This document shows, piece by piece, positions 44,526 to 56,738 of a stretch of DNA of 64,000 bases. How positions within the stretch are numbered: the first letter of the stretch is position 1; each line of letters opens with the position of its first letter. The DNA comes from Microplitis mediator (Eukaryota > Arthropoda > Insecta > Hymenoptera > Braconidae): NCBI RefSeq assembly GCF_029852145.1, contig NC_079971.1:7867697-7931696 (forward strand), given 5' to 3'. A program made the translations under genes and the position numbers. The notes beneath the pieces are model-generated. The model searched no databases and had not been told where the DNA came from. It was given only the letters and a program-made list of their open reading frames with translations.

Positions 44526-45770
44526 TTTGATTTATATCTAAACAAAGAACAAAAAAAATATATTATTATTATTATTCCAACTATTACTTAAAATTTAAAG
44601 TTATAAAATATAAAGATTTATATTAACAGATGATTGATGTTACTAAACGGACGTTGGGCACGAGACAAGGGACAATAAGTTGAAGAGAGAGTTTGATTCA
44701 ATATCTGAAATAAGGGGAGGTCGTTGACGAGGATAAGTGACATTGAACTGAATGCTTTTAACATGTCGAGAGTATTATATAGAGTTAATGACAGGATGCG
44801 ACATTCATTTTAACACTCTTCATATCTGTCAAATCGTTATCAAAATTAAAATTCGTTTCTTCTTTATTAAAAAATAAAAAATTTTTAAATTGTACTTATT
44901 TTTTAAACAATAAAAAAGGGAACGATAAGTGAGTTTATAACGCGCACAGGACGTAATAAAAGGAAATGGCATTGATTATGTTAAGAGATCCCTCTATTAC
45001 TTCATCAACTGTATCAAAGTTGTTATAAGAACGAACAAGAGTTAAAAAAAAAAAAAATCAACGTGTCTCTTGCTTATATCTTTCTTTAGTAGTCAAATTA
45101 TTCATACTATTGTAACTGTAATTGTAATAGTACCTTATTATTATTTTTTTTATAAATTAAAAATATTGTTTTCGTGAGTATTTTGTAATGTCGCGGTAAA
45201 ATTAAATTAGTGGACAAAAATTTTTATTTAAAACGACTGATTAATTTTCACGAGTTATTATAATAATAATAATTATTTAAAAAAGTTGTTGCATTATTGT
45301 ATGATGACAAGAGAATAGGAAACAGTACAGTAGCAGTAGCAGGTCAAGTTATTGCTAAATTCACAAGACCCATATTACGAAACCCTTTTTTAATCTCTTT
45401 ATAAGGAGTTACTTAAATTCACTTGCAATTTAGTATAATTATTTACACAAAGAATTTAAATTTAATTTAAAAAAAAAACATTATTTTCTATTTTTCTTTT
45501 TTTTTTTTTAAATGAATTTTGATTAGTAATAAATAATAAATACTCACTTTTAAATCCTGTTGGAGGAAATAAAAAACTTGATCCTTGATTTTTCACGAAA
45601 GAAACTCCTCCAAACTAATTAAGCGATGAAAATATATAAAACAAGTTCAAGTTTAATAATAATATTTTTAAAAAATGAATATGCGCGTACGCGTTTACAA
45701 TAATTGAATAGGAACCTGATTGAGGGACCGTAGCAGGCGATCGTGAGGAAGATTGGGTCGTGTGTCGAGT
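44526..45770 (-). other. 5' UTR of the secreted-protein gene: short exon part, intron, non-coding first exon
   Basis: The coding exon extends to 44537, where a TTGTTTAG acceptor sits 12 bp before the ATG. The best upstream donor is AAAA/GTGAGTA at 45541-45547, so a non-coding first exon of about 45548 to about 45766 is predicted, with an intron of about 1.0 kb between. This is an inference from splice-site quality and the TATA box upstream. Confidence 0.55.
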
Positions 45771-45786
45771 CAGAATCGACGAACCG

Positions 45787-45800
45787 CGGTTTATATACCC
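45787..45800 (-). promoter_or_regulatory. TATA box of the secreted-protein gene
   Basis: The minus strand reads GGGGTATATAAACCGCG, a strong TATA box; the start of transcription would fall at about 45762-45768, just ahead of the predicted non-coding exon. G+C is raised around it. TATA promoters fit tissue-restricted, highly expressed genes. Confidence 0.6.
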
Positions 45801-47012
45801 CAGTCTGTAGCTACCCAACAACTCTTCGGGTCGTACCGAGGGACCCCGAAGCTTCCTCCCGCTTCTCCTCCCTTTACTCCTACATCTACTTCAGGGGACC
45901 AGCAACAGTACCAGCCAACAGGAACATCAGCAGATCCAACAGCAACAGAAACTTCTCCCTCTTTTACTCGTCTCTTTATAGCGTCTCTTCAACAACGTCT
46001 TTCTTACCTATATTCCATCTTCTTTCTCTCATTGCTTGCTTTTTTTAAATATATTTTTTACATCTCTCTTTAATCTCGAGTCTTTAGTTCTTGGTCTCTA
46101 GTCCTCAATCCTCGATCCTCGTTCCATCCATATGAAATTCGTGCTGCCTAAATCGGCATCGGATATGCTCGGTCATTGTAGGACCAAGTGAACAACAATA
46201 TCACCGAATCTTCAGCTGTGATTAATTATTTGTAAAAGCTCTTCTTGATGCTTCTGCTTTTAGGTGATTCTCTTGTCCTGATAATACAAATCTTTCCATC
46301 ACCTAAAATTATTTGTTTATTTTTATTATTTTACTCCCCATATAGAGACATATTACATCAGTCAATTGATAGTTTAAGTAATGGAAAAATTTCTTCACTT
46401 TAAAAAATATCAACGGCTTGTTTTTTTCCGTAGCCGTTGGATCTTACAGATAATAAAAAAGAACAACAAAAGTTGGCTAAACTTTTTTTTATTCTTATTT
46501 TAAATCTAGTCTTCTCGTATTACTAACGGTTTAGAATAAAATACTAGACGAATGGAAGCTGTCGGATAAATCAACGGCGCTTGCTTGAATTTTTTCACTA
46601 TTAATTTATGGCATAAATTTTATTTACAAGATTATTTTAAATAAAAAAAAAATACGCGTAAATAATAAAATGCTTATTAATAGTGACCTACTTAAAGTTC
46701 TCATGATCATAGATTATAGACGCTAGTATAAAAAAAAACAACAACAACAAAATTATTATATATAATTATATTTAATTGACATACGTAGGTGTTGTTTCCT
46801 TTAAATTTATTAATTTATTTTAACAGTTTGTAAAATTAAAGTTAACTAGTTTTTTTTTTTTTTTTTTTTCGTTAAAATACTTAAAAATACATTGCGAGAA
46901 AAAATAACTTTTAGGAGAAAAATATTATATTTATTTTTATTAAAAAATCATGTTATTGGAAATTTTAATTCGAATATCTTTTTTAGTGGAAAATTTGAAA
47001 ATTTCATTTAAA
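45801..47012. other. Upstream intergenic DNA
   Basis: Less AT-rich near 45800-46200, the likely proximal regulatory region of the minus-strand gene. Plus-strand ORFs of about 100 codons here lack any recognisable protein character. Nothing else is identified. Confidence 0.45.
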
Positions 47013-47106
47013 ATCCCGCACAAAAAAATAAACAAATAACATATATGTCCCCTATAGCCGATACATCGATGCATATATGTCACATATATATTTTTTCGTG
47101 TGGGAT
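47013..47106. repeat. Short MITE with ATCCCGCACAAAAAAATA ends
   Basis: ATCCCGCACAAAAAAATA is matched inverted by TATTTTTTCGTGTGGGAT 94 bp later; the interior has ATATATGTCCCC and CATATATGTCAC in inverse. Non-coding. Confidence 0.75.
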
Positions 47107-48084
47107 CATTTTCTTAATCGAAGAAATCTGAGCACAGCTCGAGATATGCTGATCTTTTTTTTTGTTTGGAGTACTGTAAATAAACTTCGATTTTCTTCTG
47201 TTTTCAACTTAAATATAGAATTAATAATGTAATAATTTTTATTGATTTGCTACCTCAAAAAATATCGTTTTTACAAAAGTTAATTTTTTTTCAGTGTATA
47301 ATTCATTTATTAAATAGTATATCTGTTATAGATACTTGGTACGTTATAAATTATCACTAATTTTATTTAACACAAACGGTTTTCGATTACTTAGCATCTT
47401 ATTTCATACGTCATTAAATATCACAAGACAATGATAAAAAAAAATCTAAACAACAAATAAAAAAAAAAAGTTTTTAAATGTATTTATAAAGTTACTTATA
47501 TTAATAGACTTTTTTAAATATAATAACTTCCGTGATATTTAAATATGAGTATATTTGTTTAATAGGTGATTTATTTATTTATTTTTTATATTTTTTTTTA
47601 TTATTCTAAGTTAATAGTTTCGTATAACCAGTGATTGCTAACCGTTACGTCCCGTTAGTAAGATTGCAATATAGAGGCGGACAAGGATAAAAAGACTTAA
47701 AACTTTTTATTTTTAAGACGTGGCATTAATTTTATTTAAAAAATTTTAAAGTTAATCATGGCTGTTATTAAATAATAAGCATACTAATATAAATTAGTTA
47801 CAGCTTTTTATTTTTTCTAAATAATAATAATAATACAAGTGGATAATATAGTTAGTAGCTGTATTGTAAAAAAACATAGTTTAAAAGTACTTATATAAAA
47901 ATACAAATATGTTTATAAATACAGTATTTAATAAATAAAATACTATTTGCAAATACTTTATTACATGCAGATAATTTTTTAGTAAAAATTACCCATAAAG
48001 TTTGATACTGTGAAAACATCTAGTCAGCAACTAGATTTTTACTATGACGTTATATTATAGTATATTAGTAGAAATGACACTTCA

Positions 48085-48590
48085 TATAGGGGGGGGGGCA
48101 AAACGGGATACTTAAGGGAATACTAAGATTTCGAGGACTTAAATACGCTAAATCTTTTTTTTTAATGATATTCAAATTAAATAGAAAAAATTTTCAGTTG
48201 CTGTTAAAAAAAAAATTTCATTTTTGCGGGCAAAATGGGATACCTTCTAAAAAAAGTGAAAAAAAAAAATATCTGAATAATAAATAAATTTTTTTATAAT
48301 TAATTTACAAAAAAAAAATTATATTTTACATAATTATTGAATACAAAGGAAGAAAAAAAAATTTTTAATAGTTTTTATCATAAATCAAGTCATTAATATT
48401 TTTCGACTGACACTCGATTTTTGAAAAAGCTTAATAAAAAAAAATATAAAATAATGCTCAATTATATTTACAAAATTGATTTTGGAATGTTTGAAAAACA
48501 TTTAGAAAAAAATTTTGTTTTTATAAAATTTAAGGGGTACCCCGTTTTACCCTACCTTGCTTTGCCCTCCCCCTCTCCCGATCTCTATAT
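48085..48590 (-). repeat. TAGGGG...CCCCTA-type element, copy 2
   Basis: Inverse-orientation copy of the 26524-27327 element without the nested MITE. G-run and AAAACGGGATA at the left, GGGGTACCCCGTTTTACCC and a C-rich end at the right. It includes ACTGACACTCGATTTTTGAAA. The 85-codon ORF over its right half is a by-product. Confidence 0.75.
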
Positions 48591-49123
48591 GTTATCAAGT
48601 TCTATATTTTACAATGTGCATAGGAAAAATTTAGGTATTTACTACTTGTGCCCAAACAGTTTAGCTAATTTTTACTAAAAATTTTATATTTTTGGAAAAC
48701 ATTTTTAATAATTTATTAAAAGTATTTTATTAAATTTACTTATAAGAAATATATTATTAAAAGTATGTGGATACACGGGTGCTAAAAAATATATTGAAGA
48801 AAAAAATTTTTGAGGATAATTTATTAAAAGTGTTATATTTTAATATATATTGGTAATAGTAATAATAATGGGTTTTGTTTACACGACTTTGTCTTGTGCA
48901 AAAAAAAAAGTAATACCAGGTATTAATTTATGGAAAATGATGTGAAAAAATTTTGAACAAAACAGACAATTTATAAATTTTAAATGAATCAATAAATTGA
49001 ATAAAAGAATGAAATTGAAAAAAGGCGTGTACTGATTTTTTATTGATTCAAATACGCATTTTTAAATTTTTATTCTATTTACATTTTATTTATTTATTCA
49101 AAAATTTAAAAAATTGACACTTG
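48591..49123. other. AT-rich DNA without assigned feature
   Basis: No gene. The right part (about 49060-49142) carries the short repeat that ends TTACATTCACACTCA. Confidence 0.45.
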
Positions 49124-49337
49124 TTAGTTACATTCACACTCATTGGAATTTAAATTTGTCGGTATTTTTAAAATTTTAAGTACCCAATTTTTAAAATAAA
49201 ATACTGATTTTGTCCATCTTTGGTCTTTATCAAAGTAATCCAGATGTCTATTTAAATGTTTATATTTTTGAACTAATGATATTTTTGGAACCTTCATGGG
49301 AAGAAATTCATATTTGGCTTCTATATAATCCACCTAA
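49124..49337 (-). CDS. Orphan exon-like ORF, possible terminal exon or transposon remnant
   Basis: Directly after a TATTTTTAG acceptor-like site on the minus strand the frame VDYIEAKYEFLPMKVPKI ... DYFDKDQRWTKSV, NWVLKILKIP ends SNECECN and TAA. The residue mix (aromatics, Trp, charged and no simple tracts) is protein-like, unlike other ORFs around it. No upstream exon was found in 49.4-50.5 kb. Its last codons overlap a short repeat present twice near the kinase gene, so it could be part of a mobile element. Family unknown. Confidence 0.35.
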
Positions 49338-52300
49338 AAATATTCAAATGTAATATTTTTTACTTAAATATGTAAAAAAACCATAGCTGTAGAATCCATC
49401 CCCTCCTCAGTGAATCAATTTTTTTTAACTTACATTCTCTGCAATTTATTTTTTAAGATACGAGCTCTAATATTGACTGAATGGCATATGTAACTGAATT
49501 GAGGAATATAACACCTTGCATTAAAAAAAAAAAAAATTAAACCTACACGGCGAAAATTATCTAACAAATTTTACTCGTTTATTGAGAGTAAAACGAGGCC
49601 AAGATGAATAATTACTCTTCTGTTTCCAGATATTGTTCAGTTACAGAGTGACAAATTCTGAATTTTCAGTAAATTTTAACTGAAAAAGAGTAAAAAATAA
49701 AACAAAGGGTTCTAGTTTTAATTTTTTTCTTATTTCTTTTATTTTTGCCCCAGGTTTACCCTAAAACGTAGGGTAAATTTTACCAAAAAATCATCTCTGT
49801 ATATACATAATAATAACTACTATATAAATATTATTTAAAAATAAACATTATGCTGGAGAAAAATATTTGAAATTGATTACACTTAGATGGCTGTTAGCCT
49901 TATGATCTTTTACAGTCGAGTGACCAATACAAGGTCACACTTAGCTTATACGCGCTCTCTTCTAATGCATTCCCTTGCATTGGCTCGTGCTTCTTCTGCA
50001 GTACATTGAACGTACATACTTATTTTTATTTTTAATACTCATACAATATTTTCACACACAACTACATGCATCCATAAATATATACATATATACATTAGTA
50101 TGTAATACATGGGAATATGTTAATGTAATTAATATTTAAACGGAGAAATAAAATTATTACACCTGAATAATATAAAACCTTTAGGTTTGTAGATTCAACA
50201 TTTCCTTCTGTGGTTATTAAATTTTTTTTTTTGCTTCGTCACATTATTATTTTTCTGCATTTGTAGAAAATAAACATTATATCTCTCATGCAATTACATT
50301 ATTTTATTTTTAGTTTTATTCATATTTATATATATATTTTAATGATCTAAACTATTTTAAGAATAATTTTAAATTTATATAATGATCCTCTTAAGTTTAA
50401 ATTAATCTCAAGACACAATCCGGTTTTCCTTGTATCGTTGAGTGAGTTTGTGTTAGAACGCACCCTTCAAAGTTCGGTCACACGATATTTTTTATATCAA
50501 GTTTTTTTTTTCAAAGTCTATTTTTAGTATACGTATACTTATGGGTAGATATTATATTTAACATGAAACAGATTTTCAAATCCATTTAGAAAAATCCCTG
50601 AAAAATAAATTTTCCAGATGAAAAGAAAAAATAAGTGATCTTTTCATGTCTAACTGAAATACGAGAAGTCGTACGTTAAGTAAAAAACTGATATATATTA
50701 TTAGATAAAAAAATAAAAATCATATCAGTATTTGTTTGTGTATTTAAAAAAAATATTTTCACACGATAATGAATTTAAATTTAGATAAAAAAAAATTTGT
50801 ATAAATATTTTATTTCAAATAAAATAAAAATTTCGTTACGAAGGACATTAGTCCTATAGAAAGACTTTAATATGATATGGTGTGGATAAAGAGAATTATA
50901 TGGCACCTATACGTAGAGCATTGAGAATCCGAGGTGAAGAAGAAGAGGAAAAAGAAAAGAGAAGGACCTTGGGCTCCTTGTGGTGTATAATGACAACGTT
51001 AGACGAACATTTGCGTTAAAATGCCATAATATTGCTGGCACGAAGTACATTGCAGATGCGGATCTTTCTCACTTTCTGATTAGACCGTAGATGTTATGCT
51101 AAAAATGGCCAACAAAATAACAACAGAAACATACTAATTGAGACCTCACTATTTCCTATCATGGATTATTCAATTCTATTAGGTCATCGACACGTTGTAA
51201 GATAAATTATTAATAAAAATTGTCACTGGATTGAATAAATTCCATAGGGTATTAATATTATTGTGTTTATCATCATAAATAAAAAATATGGTGACAATTA
51301 TAAATTTTGACAAATGACCATAGTGATGTGAAAAACGAATGAATATCATTGGAGGCGCCCGACATCACCAGCAGCACTAAACCCAACGGCGAAGATGATG
51401 ATAAAGAGTATGCGGGGAAAGGGTTTTTAAGAGAAGCAGCGTCCGGCTACTAAGACTAAGTTAGGATGAGGATAGCAACGATTATCTTAACGATCCCTTG
51501 CAGCAAAACCTGAACAGCAACTCGTTCCGGCTCGTTCCGTCCCTACTCTTATATATACTATGGTACGCCATATATACCATCGCTCTACCACTATCTCCTC
51601 ATGGATAGGATGCAACTCTTCTTCTTCTTCTTCTTCTTCTTCATATTCTTATTATTTGGTTTTCAAAGTCATGAAACTTGTCTTTTCTTAACTAAAATTA
51701 AAGTCACTGACTTAAACAAAGTGAAGAAAATCACTCCCTTACATCAAACGATATATAATTGTCGACAAAGCACTCAAACAGTTGACAAAATTATAAATTT
51801 AAAAAATATATAAATAATAAATTTAAAACTTGAACTTGATGAATTGAAACAAACAACCAGAGAGTGCAACGACTGGACGATGAAGCTATGCATGCTCCTT
51901 TGAAGTTAAATTACAAGAAACTCCGCGGGCAAGGACGCACTAGCGCGGTCGATGTACGATCGAAAGTTTTGTATACATATGTATGATATATATATATGGG
52001 ATATAAGTTGGAGAAGTAGTTGTCAGTAAGGTTTTAAGATTTTGTCGGTGAGTGTATGCAGGTGTACAGGTGTATAATGCGTTACACAGGTATTACAGGT
52101 ATTATCTGTATTACATGTATTACGAGTATTATACGGACGTACGTGCGACCTCGAGAAAAACATGTCTGTATTATCTTCTTTGTCTCTTTTCTCTTAAAAA
52201 TTTTTTTCTTTGCCATAGATGCTTTTAATATTATTTCATAAATATCAGTTATCTCTAATAATAACACAAGAGTCAATACCCGATCGGTACTTAAGATTTG

Positions 52301-54993
52301 ATCAATAGTATAGTGTAATATTTTTAAGCAAGAAATGAATCGATGAAAGAAAAATTTATTGAATTAGAATTTAATATTCACAATTTTTTAAGTTTTAAAA
52401 TATAAAAATTAATTTTTTGAATTTTGTCTAAATTCTGACTTTAAATATTTTAGCAGAAGTAACTTTGACGCTTGTAAATATAAAAAAATTGACATTATTT
52501 ATTATGAGAATTTTTTCTGATCGAAAAGAGAGTATTCAAAAAGTTTAGAAGTGATTCATAATTTTTAAACTTTTTCGAGTCAAAAATAAAAAGCCAATGA
52601 AGCGATTGAAACAAAAATTAAAAAAAAAAAGTATTTTTATAGTTCTACTTGTAGACTTTCATGCTGTTTGCCAAAACTCCATGTTTTTAAGTAACATGAA
52701 AATTTAAAATAATTATTCACTATAAAAATAATAGCAAAGTTAAAATGTATTGTATGTAACGTCAGTAAATTTAATCCACAAGGACGTTAGAAAAAAAATT
52801 GTGGACACTTGAAAAGTGATGAACTTGACAAATGAAGACCTATATTTGTCAGTAGTAGAATGACATTCATCAAGAGGCGCCAAGAGGGTCAAACGCTCCA
52901 TGTATCGTACATACATATTTAATCTACGCATTTAATATTACTTTTGAGAAAAAATTATGCACATCACGCGCGAGACAAGGAGATCCACGATCCTCCATTC
53001 ATAGTTCTCACTTCCATCTGACGTCCGGCCGAGTATCAAGTATTATTTACTACAAACATTACCATTACTTGTATCATTATTATTATAATATGCGTCATAT
53101 ATTAATAGATAATTACACTTATCACAAAATATATCGCGATACAGGTGTCAAGGCAATCAGGCATGACGCAAGAATAGAAATCGCACATTAAACTATTTCA
53201 AATAAAACATTTTATAAAAATTTTATTTATATAAATTTTTATCTACATTGTTATTCAAGTCTTATAACAAAATGTATATTTTATATCCGGGTGTTATTGT
53301 CTAAATTTGGCTATCGAGGTCAGTAAACAAGGTTTATCACGTATATTTTTCCAAGGTATTAAATTTAAATTCAATTCAAAAGAATAACAACTTGCTAATC
53401 GTGTTTGATTAATCATTATTTACGAAAAAAATATGTCTATCAGTTTTGATGTCCGATAGCTTCAAACTCTTACAAAACTCATAGTAAAAGTAATTAATAT
53501 ATACATGTATATATCATAGATTACTTTATATGTGATTTATTACACTATTTATTTATGAATAAAGTAATTAAAAAAAAAAAAAAAATTATCAATAGTCACG
53601 AGGCTTTGAACTACGCATTAAAATAAGTTTCGATGGATACGAATGAGGAAAAATAAGAAGAAGTTGAAGAACACGTGATTTAAATTCATTATTGGTGTAA
53701 CTCTTGTTGAGTCACACGTTTTTTTTTATTTTATTTTTTTTTCCGGTTCTGATTATGTTTGAGATAAATCGTGACGTTACTGGGGATGTGAGGAGGTCAT
53801 AGGATTTTAAACATATTATCATGTGCACAAATAAAAGTAAGATTTAAAAGGAGAACTAAGATGAAATCTACCATAATGTTAAGGCGGTAAATAATCGAGG
53901 ACCGAATAAAAGATTGACGGAATAGAAAAACGAGAAAAACTAATGCCGCCTAAGAAAACAGGATTAGTAGTCAGAGTATTTTATGCAAGGCGTCAACTCA
54001 GACGCGATGCCTTTTCTTTGCTATCTTTTCAATGTCGTCTTGAATGGTATCATGAACTCCAGAATAACGTGAGAAACCTCACACAACGTAGATAATCAGA
54101 ATTTAATTAATTATTTATTTATTTATATATTTATATACTAATTCTTTATTTTTTATTATTAAATTTTTTTTTACTGTTGTACTTCAACGAGATGCTGGTC
54201 CCGCATTCATATTCATTCATATTTAATTTCCGGCCGAATTCCATCAGGCAATTATTCAATACTTAGTTATCTAATTCAATTCTCGACACCTCGAAAGAAT
54301 TACATTGTCGTAAGGACTTTTAACTTACACTCTAATTTGTTTAATATTACATACTTATATTTTTACATTTTATTATTTATTTAATTTTTAGTCAAAAAAA
54401 CTTTTGTTTTTATTTTTACAACTTTTTTTTGTAAGCATTTTATTTTACGTTTTTTAATTGCATTTAATAAATAAATTAAGTTATTAAAATATATCAAAAT
54501 TATATATTTAGAAAGAACTGAGGCATGATGATCCACAACTTTTTTTTTTTTTACTCCAATTTCATAAAATTTACATATACAACTTTCAGAGTAATCCGAA
54601 GTACCGGGAGTACAAAGAAGCAGCTAAAAAATTAAAATTTTTTTTTTGTAAAAATTTTAATAAATTATTACAGATTTATTCAATATAAGTAAAATGAAAG
54701 TATTACAGTAATTACCACCAGTAAAAAAAATTATTAAAAAAACAATATTTTTTTGGATCGTTCCGTCATTCCCCAGAATTTTTTTTTTCTGTTAAAATTA
54801 TTTTAAAATGTCGACGTATTTATTTAAATCAGTTAATTACTTGCTTAAGTTTTCATCGTGTCCAGTCCCCTCTAATTCATAAACTATCATACTCTACAGA
54901 AAATAAAAATAAAAATTACTTCTAATTATGGACAATAATAAACATAATTTAGTAATAAAGTATATTATTTAAATTAAATGTTTGAATGGACGT
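49338..54993. other. Gene-poor region
   Basis: No convincing coding exon. 49556-49795 has TTTACTC/GAGTAAA vocabulary like the element at 9291-12155 and may be a decayed relative. 50900-51600 is GA-rich with higher G+C, contains two TATATATACTATGG/CCATATATACCAT strings at about 51550-51580 and a (CTT)n run at about 51620. 52050-52135 has short GGTATTAC-type repeats. Possibly intronic or regulatory DNA of a gene outside the window. Confidence 0.4.
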
Positions 54994-55176
54994 ACACAGA
55001 AAAAAATAATTACTCGGCACAAAAGATTTTTCTCCCCCAAAGAAATTATTTGCATTATAAATTGAAATAAAAAATTTCTTTGAGTCAAGAAATAATTTTT
55101 ACTCCTAAGAAAATGTTTGTTTTGATTTTATAATGGAAAATATTTCTTGCGCCAATAAATCCTTTTTTTTCTGTGC
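54994..55176. repeat. MITE with ACACAGAAAAAA ends, second copy
   Basis: ACACAGAAAAAAATAATTAC to CCTTTTTTTTCTGTGC; the interior has AAGAAATTATTTGC, AAGAAATAATTT and inverse units like those in 7517-7762. Confidence 0.75.
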
Positions 55177-56199
55177 ATGTATTGCATATTGAAGTCCTAC
55201 ACCTATGTTTGATAGCTTGTCTGCAAAGTATCATGACAACGATGACACGTCTCGAAAGAAAGTTCTCGAAGGCAATTTCCTAATGGCTGTGGACTGGCTT
55301 AGCATTGAATTCAATTGAATAATGACCTGAGGACGGAAAGGGGACGCGAAAGGCTGATGCCGCCCAATCATTACCCATCATATCATCCGAGGTGATTATT
55401 GCTGTGCCGCGGTTTTTACGCCTTATTATTGTTATTCACGCCCGGATTATATTTGAAACAACTGTTAGCTCAACCCGAACTAATTCGTTTATCATCATTT
55501 AATTATCATTAAAATATCTCAACATTAATCATTTTGTATAATTTAAAACTAAATAGTGTACAAACCCAATTTTTAATTAACTATTTTAACAAGACCATGG
55601 GATCATGGTCTTGGATGGCAATTATCATTTGAATCATTAATGAGCCAATCATTTTAAATAAACCGTGATATTGTTAATAATATTATACTTAAAAAAAAGG
55701 TTACAATGACTCGCATCTAAAATCTGACGCAATATTTAATATATAACCGTCAGTAAAAAGTCAAGAAAAAGAAAAAAAAATATAATTTTGTTATAATATT
55801 TAATGACGACACTATTTCTAGTAGACATTAAAATTAATTTGTATTGCAATCACGCGGTTTGCCATCCAGTCATAAAGATATGCTTAAACGTTCTCTTCAT
55901 CTTTATAATTATTTCATGCAATATATCTCTTTGCCTTGACAATGCAATAACGTTAATCACGATGGCGCCCACATTAATGAATTCGCCGTAACAAATATGA
56001 ATTTTAAATAACAAATACAAGTTTATTGTACAATCATTTTGTTTTTTTTTTAAATACTACGCGTAATTATGTTGGTAATTATCAGTTGTTAGTTTATGAT
56101 TTAGTATTAGACATGATTCAGAGATTTTTTTAAATTTTTACTATTTGTAAAATTTATACAATTCAAGTTTACTGCCCGGGCAAAGTGGTCAAAATTTCA
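55177..56199. other. Unassigned non-coding DNA with a GC-richer block
   Basis: 55190-55480 is non-repetitive and GC-richer than average, with no ORF; it is a candidate regulatory block, unproven. The rest is AT-rich. Confidence 0.4.
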
Positions 56200-56351
56200 C
56201 TGATTAAAAACTCCGATTTAATCTGTATGAAACTTAATCGGATTTTTATCAGATTCAACCAGAAAATAATAAACTTATTTTCCGATTAAAAGTCAATCGT
56301 TAATTTCTGATTATATTGAATTCGAATTTTCCGATCGAAGTTTTTAATCAG
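56200..56351. repeat. MITE with CTGATTAAAAACT ends
   Basis: CTGATTAAAAACTCCGAT at the left and ATCGAAGTTTTTAATCAG at the right are inverted, with further TTCCGATTAA/TTAATCGGA pairing. 152 bp, non-coding. Confidence 0.75.
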
Positions 56352-56620
56352 GGTTTTCTTGAAAACAACTTTTCTTATTTTTTCTAAGTGCATATTTTCA
56401 TTTGTTATTTTCCTCAAATAAAGCTGAACGTAACCAACCCTCTTTCTCGCATTCAAAAAAATTCATGGAACTATCTTTATTGCACACTCACAATAAATAA
56501 AAATTTAAATCCAATTTTTCTCAAAGACGAATCATAATTTTCGAGAAAATGAAATATTCATTTCCTTGTTATGCCTCAAAAAAGTTTAAAAATTTTTATT
56601 TTCTAAAATTTAAATAGCTG

Positions 56621-56738
56621 TACAGCTGCCCAATTTCAAAACACAGTGATTGACAAATTTTTCGAAATCGATTTTTTAGTATTTTTAAAAAATTTAATTT
56701 TTGTCAGTTACTGTGTTTTGAAATTGGGCAGCCGTGTA
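56621..56738. repeat. Palindrome with TACAGCTGCCCAATTTC ends
   Basis: TACAGCTGCCCAATTTCAAA and TTTGAAATTGGGCAGCCGTG are inverted and continue through CACAGTGATTGACAAA/TTTGTCAGTTACTGTG, giving about 43-bp arms around a short loop. Confidence 0.85.

Noticed and set aside
43026..44541. Plus-strand Ser/Ala/Gly ORFs
   Set aside because: Shadows of the minus-strand Ala/Glu/Lys codons; the minus frame has a start, signal peptide, splice sites and TATA box.
45743..46073. Two overlapping plus-strand ORFs of about 100 codons
   Set aside because: They lie over the minus-strand gene's promoter and first exon, overlap each other in different frames and show no domain.
51601..51813. 70-codon ORF with a hydrophobic start, resembling a secreted peptide
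   Set aside because: The hydrophobic run is a (TTC)n microsatellite; the TATA-like strings upstream are intriguing but the rest of the ORF has no support.
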